A DNA stretch of 64,000 nucleotides from Urophycis tenuis (GCA_036785325.1 JAXIVH010000163.1:238830-302829), one strand, 5' to 3'; positions 24,523-37,895 are shown, counted from the stretch's first letter. A program made the numbers and translations. Notes: a model not told the origin generated them from the letters alone.

Positions 24523-24598
24523 TATGCACGCACGCGCGCACACAGACACACACACACGCACACACGCACACACACACACACATGCACGCGCACACACA
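24282..24598. repeat. Facing (TG)n and (CA)n arrays
   Basis: A TG array of about 60 bases (24282-24343) and an interrupted CA array of about 110 bases (24488-24598) are separated by about 145 bases. They are complementary, so an intron transcript could fold into a long hairpin. Confidence 0.93.
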
Positions 24599-24803
24599 CT
24601 GAGGCGTGAATAAAGATGTATGACGTCGAGGGATTTGTATTGAAACTCCAGTGCCGCCAGGTATGCTGCAGTGAAAATAAATATGTACATTATAAATATT
24701 AGAGAAGACTTGTTCACTCAACGGGTGACAAACAATAGGTCTGAGTAAAGCAGACAGGCCGAATGAGGGTGAGAATGAGAGAGAGACAGAGCAAGATAGA
24801 TAG

Positions 24804-24805
<2 letters not shown>

Positions 24806-24860
<55 letters not shown>
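24806..24860. repeat. (GA)n microsatellite
   Basis: About 27 GA units. Confidence 0.97.
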
Positions 24861-24866
<6 letters not shown>

Positions 24867-27800
24867 GAGGACAGATGCTGTCATATAATTGGCAGAAAAA
24901 GCAATGGCTGGCCACCTTTTGTTCATCAAGAGCTGCTGCCATTGCTTGCGTTATTTTGTTTTGTGCCAAAACAAAAGCACAATTAACAGTTCCCTCATCC
25001 ATGCCAGCACAACAACAAGCGAAGCAAAAGTGAATGCATTAGTGTGAATCCGGAGCCGAGAGAGGAAACACTCTGACGCAAATGATTTAGGTTCACTTTG
25101 GAACGGCTCGCACTGTCCTCGCACACTCTACAGTTTGGATCCTCGGAAAAAAAAAATCAGAAACCAACAACGCCACGTCAATTATGAAAACGATGACGAA
25201 AAAGAAATCGACTCCCGCCTGAAATGAGTTTGCTTATGCAAAATAGAACACGCGTGATACGGGGGGGAAAGAATAACCGTTGCGTGCGATAGTTAAGATT
25301 CCGGGGAGAACACAGCAACACTAATCACATTTAGATTCTACGGCCATGTCTTACCAGAATCCCTTCGCCGCCATGGGTGATTTTCTCATTAGCGACGCGC
25401 CAGGGAGAATGCATCACCTGGGGTTGTCACTCAAGCTAATACCACCTCCCTCAATCATACTTTGATGGAGATAGGGTTCACCGATAAGAAAATTAGCAGG
25501 TCACTTAGCTCGAGTCATGAATAAATGACACACGCCAACCCAACGCTCAGAATCACGCACAGGATCACAGGCACTGCGGCAGGAATCCCACTGTCTTGAT
25601 ATTTGTTTATAATCTATCTATCTATCTATGTATCTATCTCTGTATACAATCTAGTTCCATTTTGCAAAATGACTCATTGTTGTCCGTAGTGCATTTCGGG
25701 ATATGATTTGGACCACCAATCATTAGCTCCGGCTTTGTGCGTCGATGCCTTCTGAAATCAATAGAGATAATCTCCTAATGGGTTGCAGGCCATGTCCAGC
25801 AGTCCCACGTCTTATGCAAAATGTGCCCACTCAGGGGTTTTCTTGAGCCAATGTCCTTTTTATACTCGTCCCATACTTGGCACCGCATTCCCATAAGTCC
25901 TGATAGGCTGGCAGTAGTTAATGTGTGCAAATTGTCATTGGGGGTCCTTTTATATCAAGCACCAGTGCTCAGCACTTCCATAGAAGGTGACTTCAGCTTT
26001 TCTCCCCCTTCCATCTCATTTAGTGTGTAGATCCATTGTTGAATATATTTATATATATAAAGAGTGTGTCTCTGGAACAGAGACGCCGCCCTTGTCTCGG
26101 GCTGTCCTTGAGATTGCGGCTTTCACTGGTGTGGAATAACAAGGGTTTAATATATATATATATTTACATAAGCCAGTTGTGGTGTTACCGGATTGTACAG
26201 ATTTGTAGAGTCGGGCCTGTAGTTCACACACACACGCAACAACAAGCCCCCGATCAGCAATGAACACCGAACTTATTCACCCTGACACATTTCACCCTTT
26301 TTTTCCCCCCCCGAATGCAGCCCGGGAGTTAAGTGTCCCTCGCTCTTTGCTGACGAGTTAGCGTCAAGTTCAAAACAAGGTCCTTGACGGTTGAATGGTT
26401 TCTCACTGCCCGTCCCTCCCCTCCGCCGTCAATTCAACAACATTTTCGCCTCCTTCATCATCCCGGGTTTGTCAATAGTCAACGTTTAAAAAAAACAAAC
26501 TGTACAACACGCGCACCAGCATTTCAAATTAAATGTCCATTAGCCAGCCAGATTTGTGTTTTTTCTTTTCTTTTCTTTTTTTTTTTTCGCTTTGCTTGTG
26601 GGAAAAGTGCTGAGGGCGGCGGGCATCTCGTTGAGTTGTTGAACAGAAGCTGAAGTCGGCAAATGTGTTCCATTTTGTGAAATTATTAATTTAATCCAAA
26701 AAGGTAATGCGCTTTGACGGAGGGAGGATAATATGCGGATGGGTTTTTCGGAGGGGGCCCCTTTTTTTTTTCTCTTTTTTTTGGGTTTATGGTTTTTGTA
26801 CTGCAGTGTTTTGTGGGCTTTGGGCCGCCGGCGAGGCTGGATCACAGCGGATCTCCGTGGCCGTGACGTGGTGTCAAGTGGGAGAAGGAGGTATTTAATT
26901 GCACTCAGAGCTGGGGAAAACAAGTCATTAAAAAAAAAGAAGAAAAAATGACAGTTGCGTGTGAAGCGTTCAAGCTTCAAACCCACTTCCTGAGAAAAAA
27001 GGTGGGTTTTTTTGTGTGCGTGACAAGGAGGGTTCAGTCTTCATCGTGGACCCCCAGCACTTTAAAAGAGTATTGTTTTGGAAAGGCCTTGATACTGCCT
27101 GACCCTGTTCACAGTCCTTTCCTTCCATTTAAGTCATTCAAACTGTGCTTATAAATGAGTATTTTGCACACAGCGGGGCCACCATTCTCTCCTAAAAATC
27201 AAACGGCCGCTTGTACTAGAATACCTTATTTAGCACAATGTGTTTTATTGGTTTTTGATGTCACTGAATAACCTCCACCAATGTTCTTAACGTTCATTAA
27301 GGCACGTTTGAAGCTATTCCGGCGTATCAGTTGTCGTTTTGACTCTTTCTCGATTCAAGTAATGGCCTGTTTGACCTTGAATAGGACAAAGGAAACTACT
27401 TTGAACCGTTCATTTCTTTCCTCTTGCTGTCCCTATATTTCCCCTTTATTGTGGAAACGTTTAGTGGCCATTTCCGCTCATTACTGTTATTTAATGTCTC
27501 TTATGTAGATTTTTTTTTTTTTTTATAGAAGAGAAATTTGCAAAAAAATGTAATCACAATTTGGGACTGCTTACTCAGTTCCTCCGTTTTCTGCAGTAGC
27601 TCTTGAAATCCAAAGTAGATGTTAAACGACATGCATTATATATGCCATTATTGATGTTAAATTATCAAGGATAACTCATTTTTACTATTAATGACCCTGC
27701 TGATGAAAGGTGTTCTCACTGAAATAGTCTTAACTCCCTCACAATCCAATTGCATTGTGGGTAGAGATGTGAACAGTATCAGCGGGACATCTCCTGAATC

Positions 27801-28945
27801 ACATCCAAAACAGCACTTTACCAGAGAGAGAGGTATCACCTTCCATTTAAAATGAACAACCCCTATACATGACCCTTGTGGGCGGCTATAGGCACAGGCC
27901 TACAGACATTTTTTGGTACATTTCCACTTAAAGCATTACAGTTCAAATAAGGAAATGTAAAGGCGTGCTTGTAAATTGTAAAAGTGAATCAATAACGTCC
28001 AGTGGCGGTTGGCCGGAACACCTAATTGCTGGAACGCAAAAGAAGTTTGAAAGTTCACTCTTCTGTAATCGAGTTTGAAACATCTTTGGTGATTCTCCTG
28101 CCAGAAACGCAGAAGCGTTGTTGGAAGGGGGCCACCTCTCCCCTCTCTCCACAGGCTCGACGCAGGATCTCAATGAGCTTTCCAAACCCAACTCGTCCTC
28201 ATGAAAATGTCATGGCCAAAGTGACTTCCCACAAATAAAGCACGTTTGTGACAGAAGCATGTGCACGTGACCCAGACGGCAAAGCAGTGAAAATCTAGAC
28301 GTCGCATAGGAAGACAATTGGCAGTTAACTGAATGGGGCATTGTTGCAATATCACATAAATTTCATGTAGATGGAGATATTTCTGTATCTTATATTGCGT
28401 TTGCATAATCAGCTCGGAACACAAATCACACACTCCATACGGCAGTGTGCAAAGCAGGTGATATTGCTTTTTATATCGTCTTGTTTTTGCCGCAGTAAAA
28501 CGTTGGAGTGAGCTACAAGCTAATTATCCCTCCTCAGATTGAACACACCGTAACCCTATTTAGATGGTAAGCTGAGGCGAAGACAGTCATCGCAAAGCAA
28601 CCAGCTAGAGTATAAACCATAATACTAATAGGTGGTGAGTCATCGCCTTAGTGAGTCACCGTGAAGTTGTGATGGTGAGCTGAGGCTGGCGCACTTGTAG
28701 TACGCTTCCGCGCGTCTTCAGTCTTTGGGTTGATTCGGTCCGAAGCCGCTGATCATTGGTGGCAGGTTGAGCTCGCACCCCTGTTCGGTTTGTGTTTGCA
28801 CAGTGAGTGGTAACGGATGACACTCCCGGTTGTGATGGAGGCGAAGGGTTCGACGCTGTATTCCATTGGGTAGAGAATAAACTCAAATGTATACTACACA
28901 ATGAGAACAATATAGATTCAAGACATACCCCTTACTAGAAGTTAA

Positions 28946-28948
<3 letters not shown>

Positions 28949-29004
<56 letters not shown>
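28949..29004. repeat. (AT)n microsatellite
   Basis: About 28 AT units, self-complementary. Confidence 0.97.
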
Positions 29005-29005
<1 letters not shown>

Positions 29006-29395
29006 GTATATCACTCTTCAGTCTCGAGTAAGGCAGGGCACAGCGATGTGTGACTTAGCTTTTTCAAGACTCAAGTCAGGTAACTAAATATGTGAGTGAT
29101 ATAAGTAAAAAGAAGCGTTTAAGTGTACGTTGTGTGTGTCAGCATTATTTTGGTACGATTACTATTATGAATATGCCGTAAACGCAATAAAGGCCCAGGA
29201 TCATGCATACAGCTTGGCAAACGTGACTTCTTTGTTTGCAGTCTCACTCCAAGTAAACGTTGAACAAATGTCGAAATAACATGACAATGAAATCCTCAGA
29301 TGATGTGCAAAACGATCTCTCTCCCCCCCCCGCTGTCACTCCCTGACTCTCCACCGTCTCTCTGTCTGCACTGCGCCGTGTTGACTATGGTGTGT

Positions 29396-29431
<36 letters not shown>

Positions 29432-29445
29432 CCGTGTCGTTACAG

Positions 29446-29634
29446 AGGACCAGCTGCCCCCTGGCTTCCCCACCATAGACATGGGCCCCCAGCTGAAGGT
29501 GGTGGAGCGCACGCGCACCGCCACCATGCTCTGCGCCGCCAGCGGCAACCCGGACCCCGACATCTCCTGGTTCAAGGACTTCCTGCCCGTCAACACCACC
29601 AACAACAACGGTCGCATTAAGCAGCTCCGATCGG
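29446..29634 (+). CDS. ptprd: ptprd exon: Ig2 domain, first part
   Basis: Enters in phase 1 (completing Glu) and reads EDQLPPGFPTIDMGPQ onward, ending GRIKQLRS plus one base. The first Ig2 cysteine is in MLCAASGNPDP, the Ig tryptophan in ISWFKDF, and VNTTNNN gives an N-glycosylation sequon. The acceptor is tacag at 29441-29445, only 15 bases after a long (TG)n tract. The donor is g|gtaggt. The exon stops where the meA microexon site lies in all type IIa members. The sequence is nearly identical to vertebrate PTPRD/PTPRS at this place. Confidence 0.96.
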
Positions 29635-29680
29635 GTAGGTCCCCTCGGCTTCCCCCATCACACCACCACCACCACTACTA

Positions 29681-29783
29681 CCCACCTACCTACCTACCTA
29701 CCTACCTACCTATCTACCTACCTACCTACCTACCTACCTACCTACCTACCTACCCACCTACCTACCAACCTACCTACCTACCA
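29681..29783. repeat. (CTAC)n tetranucleotide repeat
   Basis: About 25 units with a few variants, close behind the Ig2 exon donor. Confidence 0.95.
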
Positions 29784-30112
29784 CTACCACCGCCCCAACA
29801 CTCTGGGGAACCCCCAGAAACGGGGGAAAGTTGTGCTTTCGGTGGTTTATTTAGCTGTTGTTTTTTTTTCGTTTTTTTGGATGTGTACGTTTAGGGTTGG
29901 TGTTTTTTTTTTTTGTTTTTCTTCTTGATTATTCTGTACTGCTTTAGTTCCCACTTTGTGTCCCTCTTCTTGTGATTTAACTTGCAACAGTTTGGCTTTT
30001 GTTTCTGTAGGTAATGGCATTGTTTCTACTGAGTCCTCTCCCGACTATCTGTGTATTGTGTCTGTGTGTTTGTGCGTGGATGTGCCGTATGTCCCCGGTC
30101 GTGTTTGACCCG

Positions 30113-30165
30113 GTGTGTGTGTGTGTGTGTATGTGTGTGTGTGTATGTGTGTGTGTGTGTGTGTA

Positions 30166-30198
<33 letters not shown>

Positions 30199-30203
30199 GT
30201 GTT

Positions 30204-30245
<42 letters not shown>
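30113..30245. repeat. Interrupted (TG)n array
   Basis: About 130 bases of TG with TATG and TTTG interruptions, inside the intron before microexon meA3. Confidence 0.95.
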
Positions 30246-31212
30246 GTCACCCCCTCGTCCTACTCCCTTGTCTTCCAGTGTTGTCGTGGCCGGATTTGTC
30301 CCTTCTTGTAAAATGTTCTGCTTTTATATTTGCGTCTTCATTTCTCACTGCTGTGACTTTTTACGTTTTTATTTAGAAGGATGTGTTGGGGTTGGCCTTT
30401 TTTTGCGTTGGTATGATTTCCACTGCCTTTGAGCAGTTTGTTTTGCCGTGGGTTCCATTCTCGTCATCACTTCTTTCATTGTTTTTACTCACTCAGAACT
30501 TGCAAAATATGCAACAAAAAAAGAGGAAAGAATGAACTAGGAAAGCAGTTGCCTCACAAATAATGACATGTTTGAAATCACATGTTTGGACAGAATGTCT
30601 GTGATTTTCATCCATTGTGCAACTTCAAAATCTGAATGTGAAACATAGCCTAGCCTCCAGAGTAACACTTGTGTTGTGTGAAGTCAACATGAAAACCACA
30701 TTTCAGACACTAGCCGCAGTATTTTCATTGAACACTAAAAACCCTCCCTGTCACTCTGAATCAGTAGGAGGTTGCTGCTTTTTGTGCAATAGAGGTTTTA
30801 TTTAATAAATCTGGAGCAACTTAATCTAAAACGTAACCCCCTATTAAATATAGTCAGTATCATAAAGATATATGCGTGTATACATATATAAAGGATCTAT
30901 TGTGTTACAATGCAGCTGGGAACACATTTACACAAGTGTCACAGTAAAACCTAACAATTATGTGTCTGACCACCTGTCCTAAACTTCACAGCTGTGCTTT
31001 GTTGAGTCGTCTTCGTGTTAACCCTCCTTTCCTTGTTTTCAACAGAACTGTGTAGTTTTAACCCTGTTGAGTTAAACATGTGGGCCCGCGATTCGCGTAG
31101 AGTTGATGCTTTTCTTTTTTTACAAAAACAAAACTTGTTAACTAAAAAACACAACAACTATAATCACCATTCTTATGCTGTCTTTCTTCTCTCTGTATTT
31201 TTAAATCTACAG

Positions 31213-31221
31213 AATCCTTTG
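31213..31221 (+). CDS. ptprd: ptprd microexon meA3 (Glu-Ser-Phe)
   Basis: Nine bases, aatcctttg, sit between a clean acceptor (atctacag) and a consensus donor (gtaagt). With the carried-in g they read E-S-F. This matches the three-residue half of the meA insert in the Ig2 domain (ESI in mammals). The exon is phase 1 to phase 1, so inclusion or skipping keeps the frame. In the family, this loop sets affinity for partners such as IL1RAPL1, IL1RAcP and Slitrks. The upstream TGC motif and pyrimidine tract fit SRRM4-type neuronal microexon control (inference). Confidence 0.9.
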
Positions 31222-32129
<908 letters not shown>

Positions 32130-32147
32130 GTGGTACACCAATAAGAG
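32130..32147 (+). CDS. ptprd: ptprd microexon meA6 (Gly-Gly-Thr-Pro-Ile-Arg)
   Basis: Eighteen bases between acceptor tccacccag and donor gtaaga. They read GGTPIR with the carried-in g, identical to the six-residue part of the vertebrate meA insert. With meA3 the joined insert is ESFGGTPIR. Phase 1 to phase 1, so it can be used alone or together with meA3 (A3, A6, A9 forms), as known for PTPRD and PTPRS. Confidence 0.93.
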
Positions 32148-34116
32148 GTAAGAGTGCTGAACTGACGTTCACAGAATGAAAATAAAACGAATTCATTCTT
32201 GCTGTCAACCCATCCATTCACTCGAGTCACCCCCCATTTTGTCCCGTTTACCAATTCCAACTCCCATTTCCTTCATCAAGATCTTTCGTTTTTTTTGTTT
32301 TGGTCCAGTTTTGTTGACTCTTCCATTTCCGTATGTCTCTGCTTTGTTTTTACTCTGTTGTCTCCTGGTTTCCAGGGCCTCTTTGGCTCACTTGTGATAT
32401 GCTTGCCATGGCTCTAATAAGCATATCCAATGACAATTACTTTTAAACAATTTTCCTTTTTTTTCCCGTTCATTTTTTTTGTTTTCTTTTCGGCCATAGC
32501 GAATCATGTGTCCCTCTTTTTGTCCAACTAAAACAACCAAGCCTTTTTTCCCCCTTAGCTGCTCTTATTCAGCGTCAAAAGTATGCGCAGATGCAGTGGA
32601 AGCACGCAGGCATGCTGAAGACAATACTGCCTTTTCTCTGCCTTTTTTTCTCCCAAAGAATTATTTCTATCTTTGCAAACTATTTTTTTTTAATTTCCTC
32701 TATTTGCTTTCCTCTTCTGTACCTTCTACAAAAAAGCCCAAACAACTACTTTTTTGATAAAGTTTCTACGGTGCTTTTTTTTCTCTTTCACCTATTTTTC
32801 TTACTTTTCTTGGGTTTGGAGACTATTTTACTTTTTTGACTTTTTTTCTTCAGGGTTTGGGGGAAGGCATACAGTTGAGGCTGGCGAGGACCTGATTGGC
32901 CCATTTTTGCCGTGTGACATGGAGTTTGAGAGTTGTGAATTTAAAGCCATTTTTCCCCTCGGGTCTTGTGACACCACACTGCTGATCCCATTGGTGGATT
33001 TTTATGGGTGTCTTTTGTAGCTTTCACAAGCTAACGCAGTGGTTGGTTGACTTCTTGTGGGCTCTGGCCGACATTTTGAATTTTGTCTTCTAATTCAATT
33101 GCATTTTATTTTTCAGCTAAGGGTTGTCAGAAGGTTGTAAGTTGTCCCGACATACATCTCTTGCTATTTGGGAAGATGTGCATGTCCAAACTTTTGTTGC
33201 AGAGGGTTATCTATTGGTTTCGCTCGATACAAAAACTTTGCAATTATTTTTTTAAACACGTAGCAGCAATTTTTTCCGATTTTTTTATTCGACGCTGCAT
33301 TTTTGATAGTCACTTCGCCAACAAGAAGTCCCAAATTTAGACGACTGTGACGCGTCACAATGTTATTGAATATGCTAAGTCCATACCTAAATTTCTTTCT
33401 TTCAATTGTCCTCCCTTTTTATGCTGCTTTCTTATACTGTAAACCTCTTTTGTTTGACCCATGCTTCCTTGAAGCAGTATCACTCATCCCCATATTGACC
33501 GGTGATTTGTTGTCTATTGTAGGGTCTCGCCCTGATACCTCACGTGAAATTCTAATCATTTAGCTTATGCACATGCCTACATTAAGATGATTTAAGATGG
33601 CATAGATCATGAAATATAATTATTTTTTTTGTTCTCTTGGGAAGAGGTGAATTTAAACATACAGTAAATAGTTGAGTTGAGTTGAGTCAATGTTAATATA
33701 TTTGGATTTATTCACATAGTACGTCTGGCCTTGTTCAAAGGAACGGCCCTCCCTAAATGCATGCGCAAGGTTTTTGCAGCCTCCGATCTCACAGTACGTG
33801 AACAGTGGATATTTTCGAGGCTGTGATAACTATAGGGGAAATAACACCAAAATCGCTTACGGCTTTAAACAAGACATGTCAATTGCCAACATATGAAACA
33901 ACGAAGATGCGCATCTCGGAGGTGGTTAAGATGTGACGCTTTCTCAACATTTCCGTTGTTACCGCCGCAGCGCCGATTTTCAATTGGGCAAAAGGAAAAC
34001 AAATAACTACAGGGATAATCGCCTTTTTGAAAGCGGACAATGTGAATTTTGTCATGTCGATGCAGACACGATGTTAACCCATTATCTCCCCACATCCGTT
34101 GTGATTCTCAAACCAG
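32148..34116. other. Intron, T-rich, no other feature
   Basis: Mostly T-rich unique sequence with many short T runs. No microsatellite of note and no coding region supported. Confidence 0.75.
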
Positions 34117-34227
34117 GGGCCCTGCAGATCGAGCAGAGCGAGGAGTCCGACCAGGGAAAGTATGAATGCGTGGCCACCAACAATGACGGGACGCGCTACT
34201 CGGCCCCCGCCAACCTGTATGTCCGAG
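34117..34227 (+). CDS. ptprd: ptprd exon: Ig2 domain, end
   Basis: 111 bases, phase 1 to 1. Reads (G)ALQIEQSEESDQGKYECV and ends ANLYVR plus one base. It supplies the second Ig2 cysteine in the canonical DQGKYECVA motif, which closes the disulfide with the cysteine in the exon at 29446. Acceptor aaaccag, donor gtagga. The sequence directly follows meA and precedes meB, as in other members of the family. Confidence 0.96.
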
Positions 34228-35116
34228 GTAGGAAGCCGTGGTGGCTCATCGTCATCATCCTCTCAGCTCCTTTAAGACGCACATGTACACCATGTTCTGA
34301 AAAAAAAAAAACAGCGGTCGAAAAATTGAATAGAGTGAGCGGTGTGTGGTGAGTCGAGGATACGAAAATACGAAACCTCGGACGGCGGTTCGCTCGGTCG
34401 CGTCCTCCGAAAACAAATGTTCGGAAGGTAAGTACGGTGTGGGGTTTGCTTGGGGTTTTTTTTGCACCCGACCCACCTGTGTCAACGTTAACCTGTGTGC
34501 GATGCTAATAGTTTTTTTCTTCTCCTCTGATTGATTTTCCAAAGTGTTAACTCCAATGACTTAACCCCTTGTCGTCTTACCTACTAATCATGCCTGACGC
34601 TCTAAGAGACACAATGGTGGACACCCACCGTCGTGCCACCTGCCCCGAGATCTTAGATGTTGTCTGTGTCCTTCTCCACTCAGTAGATACTGTAGAGTAG
34701 CAGGTCCTTCCAACATGTCTGTTCTGTTCTCTCCTCTTGAAGGATGGCCCTATTTCACTTTTTGTGTTCAATCATTAGGATCTGAATGAACACAATTAAA
34801 ATGCACATTGATAAGAATAAGTGCACATTCATAAAATGAAGCACACATTTGTAGGCCGTATGCATTACTGTATGTGCACTTGTGTGTACTAAACAAGGTG
34901 TCAAAAGTGATGTACACTAATCAAAACGAGTTGGATGAGATAAATAAATGATTACCTTAAATGTTTCCAGAAAAGGGGCCGGGAAAGGCCGCAGTTTTGA
35001 AACAGAGGGTCCTTCTTTTTTTTTTTTGGTATAGCATTTACTCTGTGTGTTTCCCTTGTTTTTTCTCCTTCCCTCGTTTTATTTTTGCTCTGCATCAAAC
35101 CCTAAACATCCCTCAG
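34228..35116. other. Intron between Ig2 and meB
   Basis: Unique sequence with short A and T runs. The last 50 bases before meB contain a TGC motif (gctctgcatc) and a weak pyrimidine tract. Confidence 0.75.
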
Positions 35117-35128
35117 AGCTACGAGAAG
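35117..35128 (+). CDS. ptprd: ptprd microexon meB (Glu-Leu-Arg-Glu)
   Basis: Twelve bases, agctacgagaag, between acceptor ccctcag and donor gttggt. With the carried-in g they read E-L-R-E, identical to the four-residue meB linker between Ig2 and Ig3 in vertebrate type IIa phosphatases. Phase 1 to 1, so optional in frame. In the family its presence loosens the Ig2-Ig3 angle and is needed for strong binding to several postsynaptic ligands. The donor gttggt is weak (GT-T instead of GT-A/G), consistent with regulated use. Confidence 0.92.
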
Positions 35129-37354
35129 GTTGGTGCTTTCACTTCCTAAACCCGAAATGATCAGTCATTTGTTTTCCACGAAAAAAGATTTCACAAAATG
35201 TGATTCATGTGACCGTATTTCCATGGCACCACAGTCGTATTTCTTTTACAGCGTTTTTTTTGTTTTTTTGTTTTTTTTCTCGCAATTTTTTATTCATTTC
35301 CGATCGCTGTCGCACATTGTGTGTGTTTCGTGTCACCCAGTGAACACGTCCCACTCCCGATTCCCGGAGCGAATGCTTGACTGCCCTAACACACAGTGCA
35401 TGTTTACCAGACCTTTAATCTCGGGAATTGGGGTCGGGAGGGAAAATGGTATCTGCATCCTTTTTTTTGTCTGCGGGAGTTTGTTTGTTTGCATGGTCAC
35501 CCCGCTAAAGCTTCAGGATGAATGTTGTCTCCACCCGCACACCCGTCCGCGTTCCCCCGCTCCGCCGCTTTGATAAAAACGGCCAGCACAAGAGGTTTGG
35601 CAATAACGCGCGAGGAAAGGCCCCGACCAAAATATGAAAACATGTATGTTTTCAAAATGTGATTCACAGTTCCCCCCGGGCTTTTGCAATAAAATGACTA
35701 AATACTAAAGAGTCGTACAACAAAAGAAAAAAAACGAATTGACTCACTCTCAAAAGGTTCCAACACATACTATACTGTGGTTGAAATGCCCCCCCCCCCC
35801 GTGCTTTTAGAGCAAATTACATTTTGCCGAGCAGTAATATTACCCCCTTTTTTCCCCCCAGAGAAAAATACATTTCCTCTGATGAGGGTGACTCAACGGC
35901 AGGATGTCATGCGGGAACGACGCGTTTGAGTCATTATCGCCGGCGATTACGTTGACGAACGAGATGATGTTCAAATGAACAGGTTGAACGCTTCGCAGCG
36001 GGGGGGGTGGAGGGGCGCAAGCCAATTGGATATTAATTAAATATGGGAGATAAAAGTCATATTTAATAATGCAATGAGTTCCTCCGCTGTTGACTTCCTC
36101 CTCCGGAGGGCCGCAGACTGCTCGGCGCAGCCAGCCTTCGTCTTCATAGGGGGACGAGCGCCGCGTGAACCGTTTTTCGCGTCAGCAATGTCGAAATCCC
36201 GACGTCGTACGCCAGCTCCGGCCAGCGGTGGTCTCTTCGCAGAAAAAAAAAACGCTGCCGAGTCTGAATGCTCATAAAGCTGATCTCATGCTTTGAATAT
36301 CCCACTTTTGTGATCCTTGCCAATTCGCCTCGCATTCCGACCGCTCTTGGCGTGAACGCCGTGTGACCATAAACAGAAAATTTCTGCATTCCCCAAAAAT
36401 CCACAGTTGTCAAACCTAATAATAGTGAAATAAACACATCCAACTGACCCCGTGACCCCTGTCCGTCGGGCTGTTTGCTGCAGTGCAGATCTGAGCACGT
36501 TGTGTTTGTTTGTGCATTGCTGCAAGAAACTCAAAAATAGCTGGCAGTAGCCTCCGCGTCCCAGTGACGTCACAGACTTGGCCCTTTGTTGGTCTCTTCT
36601 CATTCGGCCGTGCACATCGTTTCACTCTGCGACACGTCGGTGAAAGGGAGCAGTGTTTCATCCAGAAGGCATGGATCCATCACCGTGGCTTCTTTTTACA
36701 TGACACATTGTTGTAATTCTTTGTGTTGTTTTTTTGTAATATTTTCTGTTATCTGAAACTAATTCATTTGGAATGTGCGTGTCGACTTTTGATCAAAGCG
36801 CGTCATCGGCGCAGGCTCGTGCACATCCCGTTGCTGTGAAAACATCCCCGTGTGATTGGCGTCTGTCCGTGGATGTGTATGGGAGGATGTGGCGTGACAC
36901 ACACATCCATTCACATCAACCGGGGGCGTGCGGAATAAAAAAAAAAAAAAAGGTTGCCATACACGAGGATGTGCAGTGCCGCTTGACCGGCCAGTGTTGT
37001 ACGTGCTGTTCTATTCATATGCATAGTGAAGTGGTCACATTTGTGTGCATGATGTTCACAGTTTTACATCGCCATATAATACATTTAGATATACGAGTCC
37101 GAGACTAAACGTCGTTTTAATTCATTGTTACACAGCTACTTTCCATCCGATAACCGTTCATGCATTATTCCACAGTATTGTGCTAAGGCTACGTAACCAA
37201 CAAACAACAAACACTTCAGAGTTAACATTTCACGCCGTAACTCGTAACGGACTCTCAGTGGCAGCCACTCCGGGGCAATAATTCCCATATCTGTCCTCCG
37301 GGGGATTTTAAACGAGTGTTCCTACCCCCCTCCCCCCCCCCCCCCCCCCGACAG
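35129..37354. other. Intron between meB and Ig3
   Basis: Unique sequence with T-rich stretches (35250-35300), an A run (36938-36952) and, just before the next exon, a pure C run of 18 bases (37332-37349) that serves as the pyrimidine tract. No coding region supported. Confidence 0.8.
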
Positions 37355-37624
37355 TCCGCCGGGTCCCGCCGCGCTTCTCCATCCCGCCCACGGACAACGA
37401 GATCATGCCGGGAGGCAGCGTGAACATCACCTGCGTGGCGGTGGGCTCGCCCATGCCCTACGTCAAGTGGATGCTGGGCACCGAGGACCTGACGCCCGAG
37501 GACGACATGCCCATCGGACGCAACGTGCTGGAGCTCACCGACGTGCGCCAGTCGGCCAACTACACCTGCGTGGCCATGTCCACCCTGGGGGTGATCGAGG
37601 CCGTGGCCCAGATCACGGTCAAAG
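37355..37624 (+). CDS. ptprd: ptprd exon: Ig3 domain
   Basis: 270 bases, phase 1 to 1, one full Ig domain. Starts VRRVPPRFSIPP and ends QITVK plus one base. The Ig cysteines are in VNITCVAVG and SANYTCVAM, each overlapping an N-glycosylation sequon (NIT, NYT). The tryptophan is in YVKWMLG. Third codon positions are almost all G or C. The acceptor is C18-gacag. Confidence 0.97.
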
Positions 37625-37864
37625 GTGAAGACGCGGGGTTTTCGAAACCCTACCTGTTTTTGGCCCGCCTGTAGGCGCTCCTCGAGCGAGGCGTTCCTGA
37701 CATCCTGACTACTACCGGCTCCCCCTGTGTAAAAAAAAATAAAAAATCTGTCCGAAACACTTAGTGTCTTTTACTTAAAAGACGATGTCACGAGGCTCCC
37801 TCTGGGATTAGGTTTCAGTCTGTACATACTGGCATGGATAAAGATATATCCATGCGGTCGTTGG

Positions 37865-37895
<31 letters not shown>

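Larger units (their letters stand above)
23021..29445. other. Intron before the first visible exon
   Basis: No coding region supported. It holds CCCTCC/CTC runs (23165-23215), CCA runs (23400-23445), the paired TG/CA arrays at 24280-24598, (GA)n 24806-24860, short AT runs near 26040 and 26150, the AT array at 28949-29004 and a (TG)n at 29390-29430 touching the next exon's acceptor. 25300-25520, 26900-28700 and 29040-29290 are largely repeat-free and may hide conserved non-coding elements. Confidence 0.6.
29635..31212. other. Intron with CTAC and TG arrays
   Basis: A (CTAC)n tetranucleotide array at 29681-29783 begins about 50 bases after the donor, and an interrupted (TG)n array spans 30113-30245. 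The rest is unique. The 3' end, upstream of microexon meA3, is T/C-rich and contains a TGC motif (tatgctgtctttcttctctc). Confidence 0.85.

Noticed and set aside
29681..29783. CRISPR-like array
   Set aside because: It is a pure tetranucleotide microsatellite in a vertebrate intron with no spacers.
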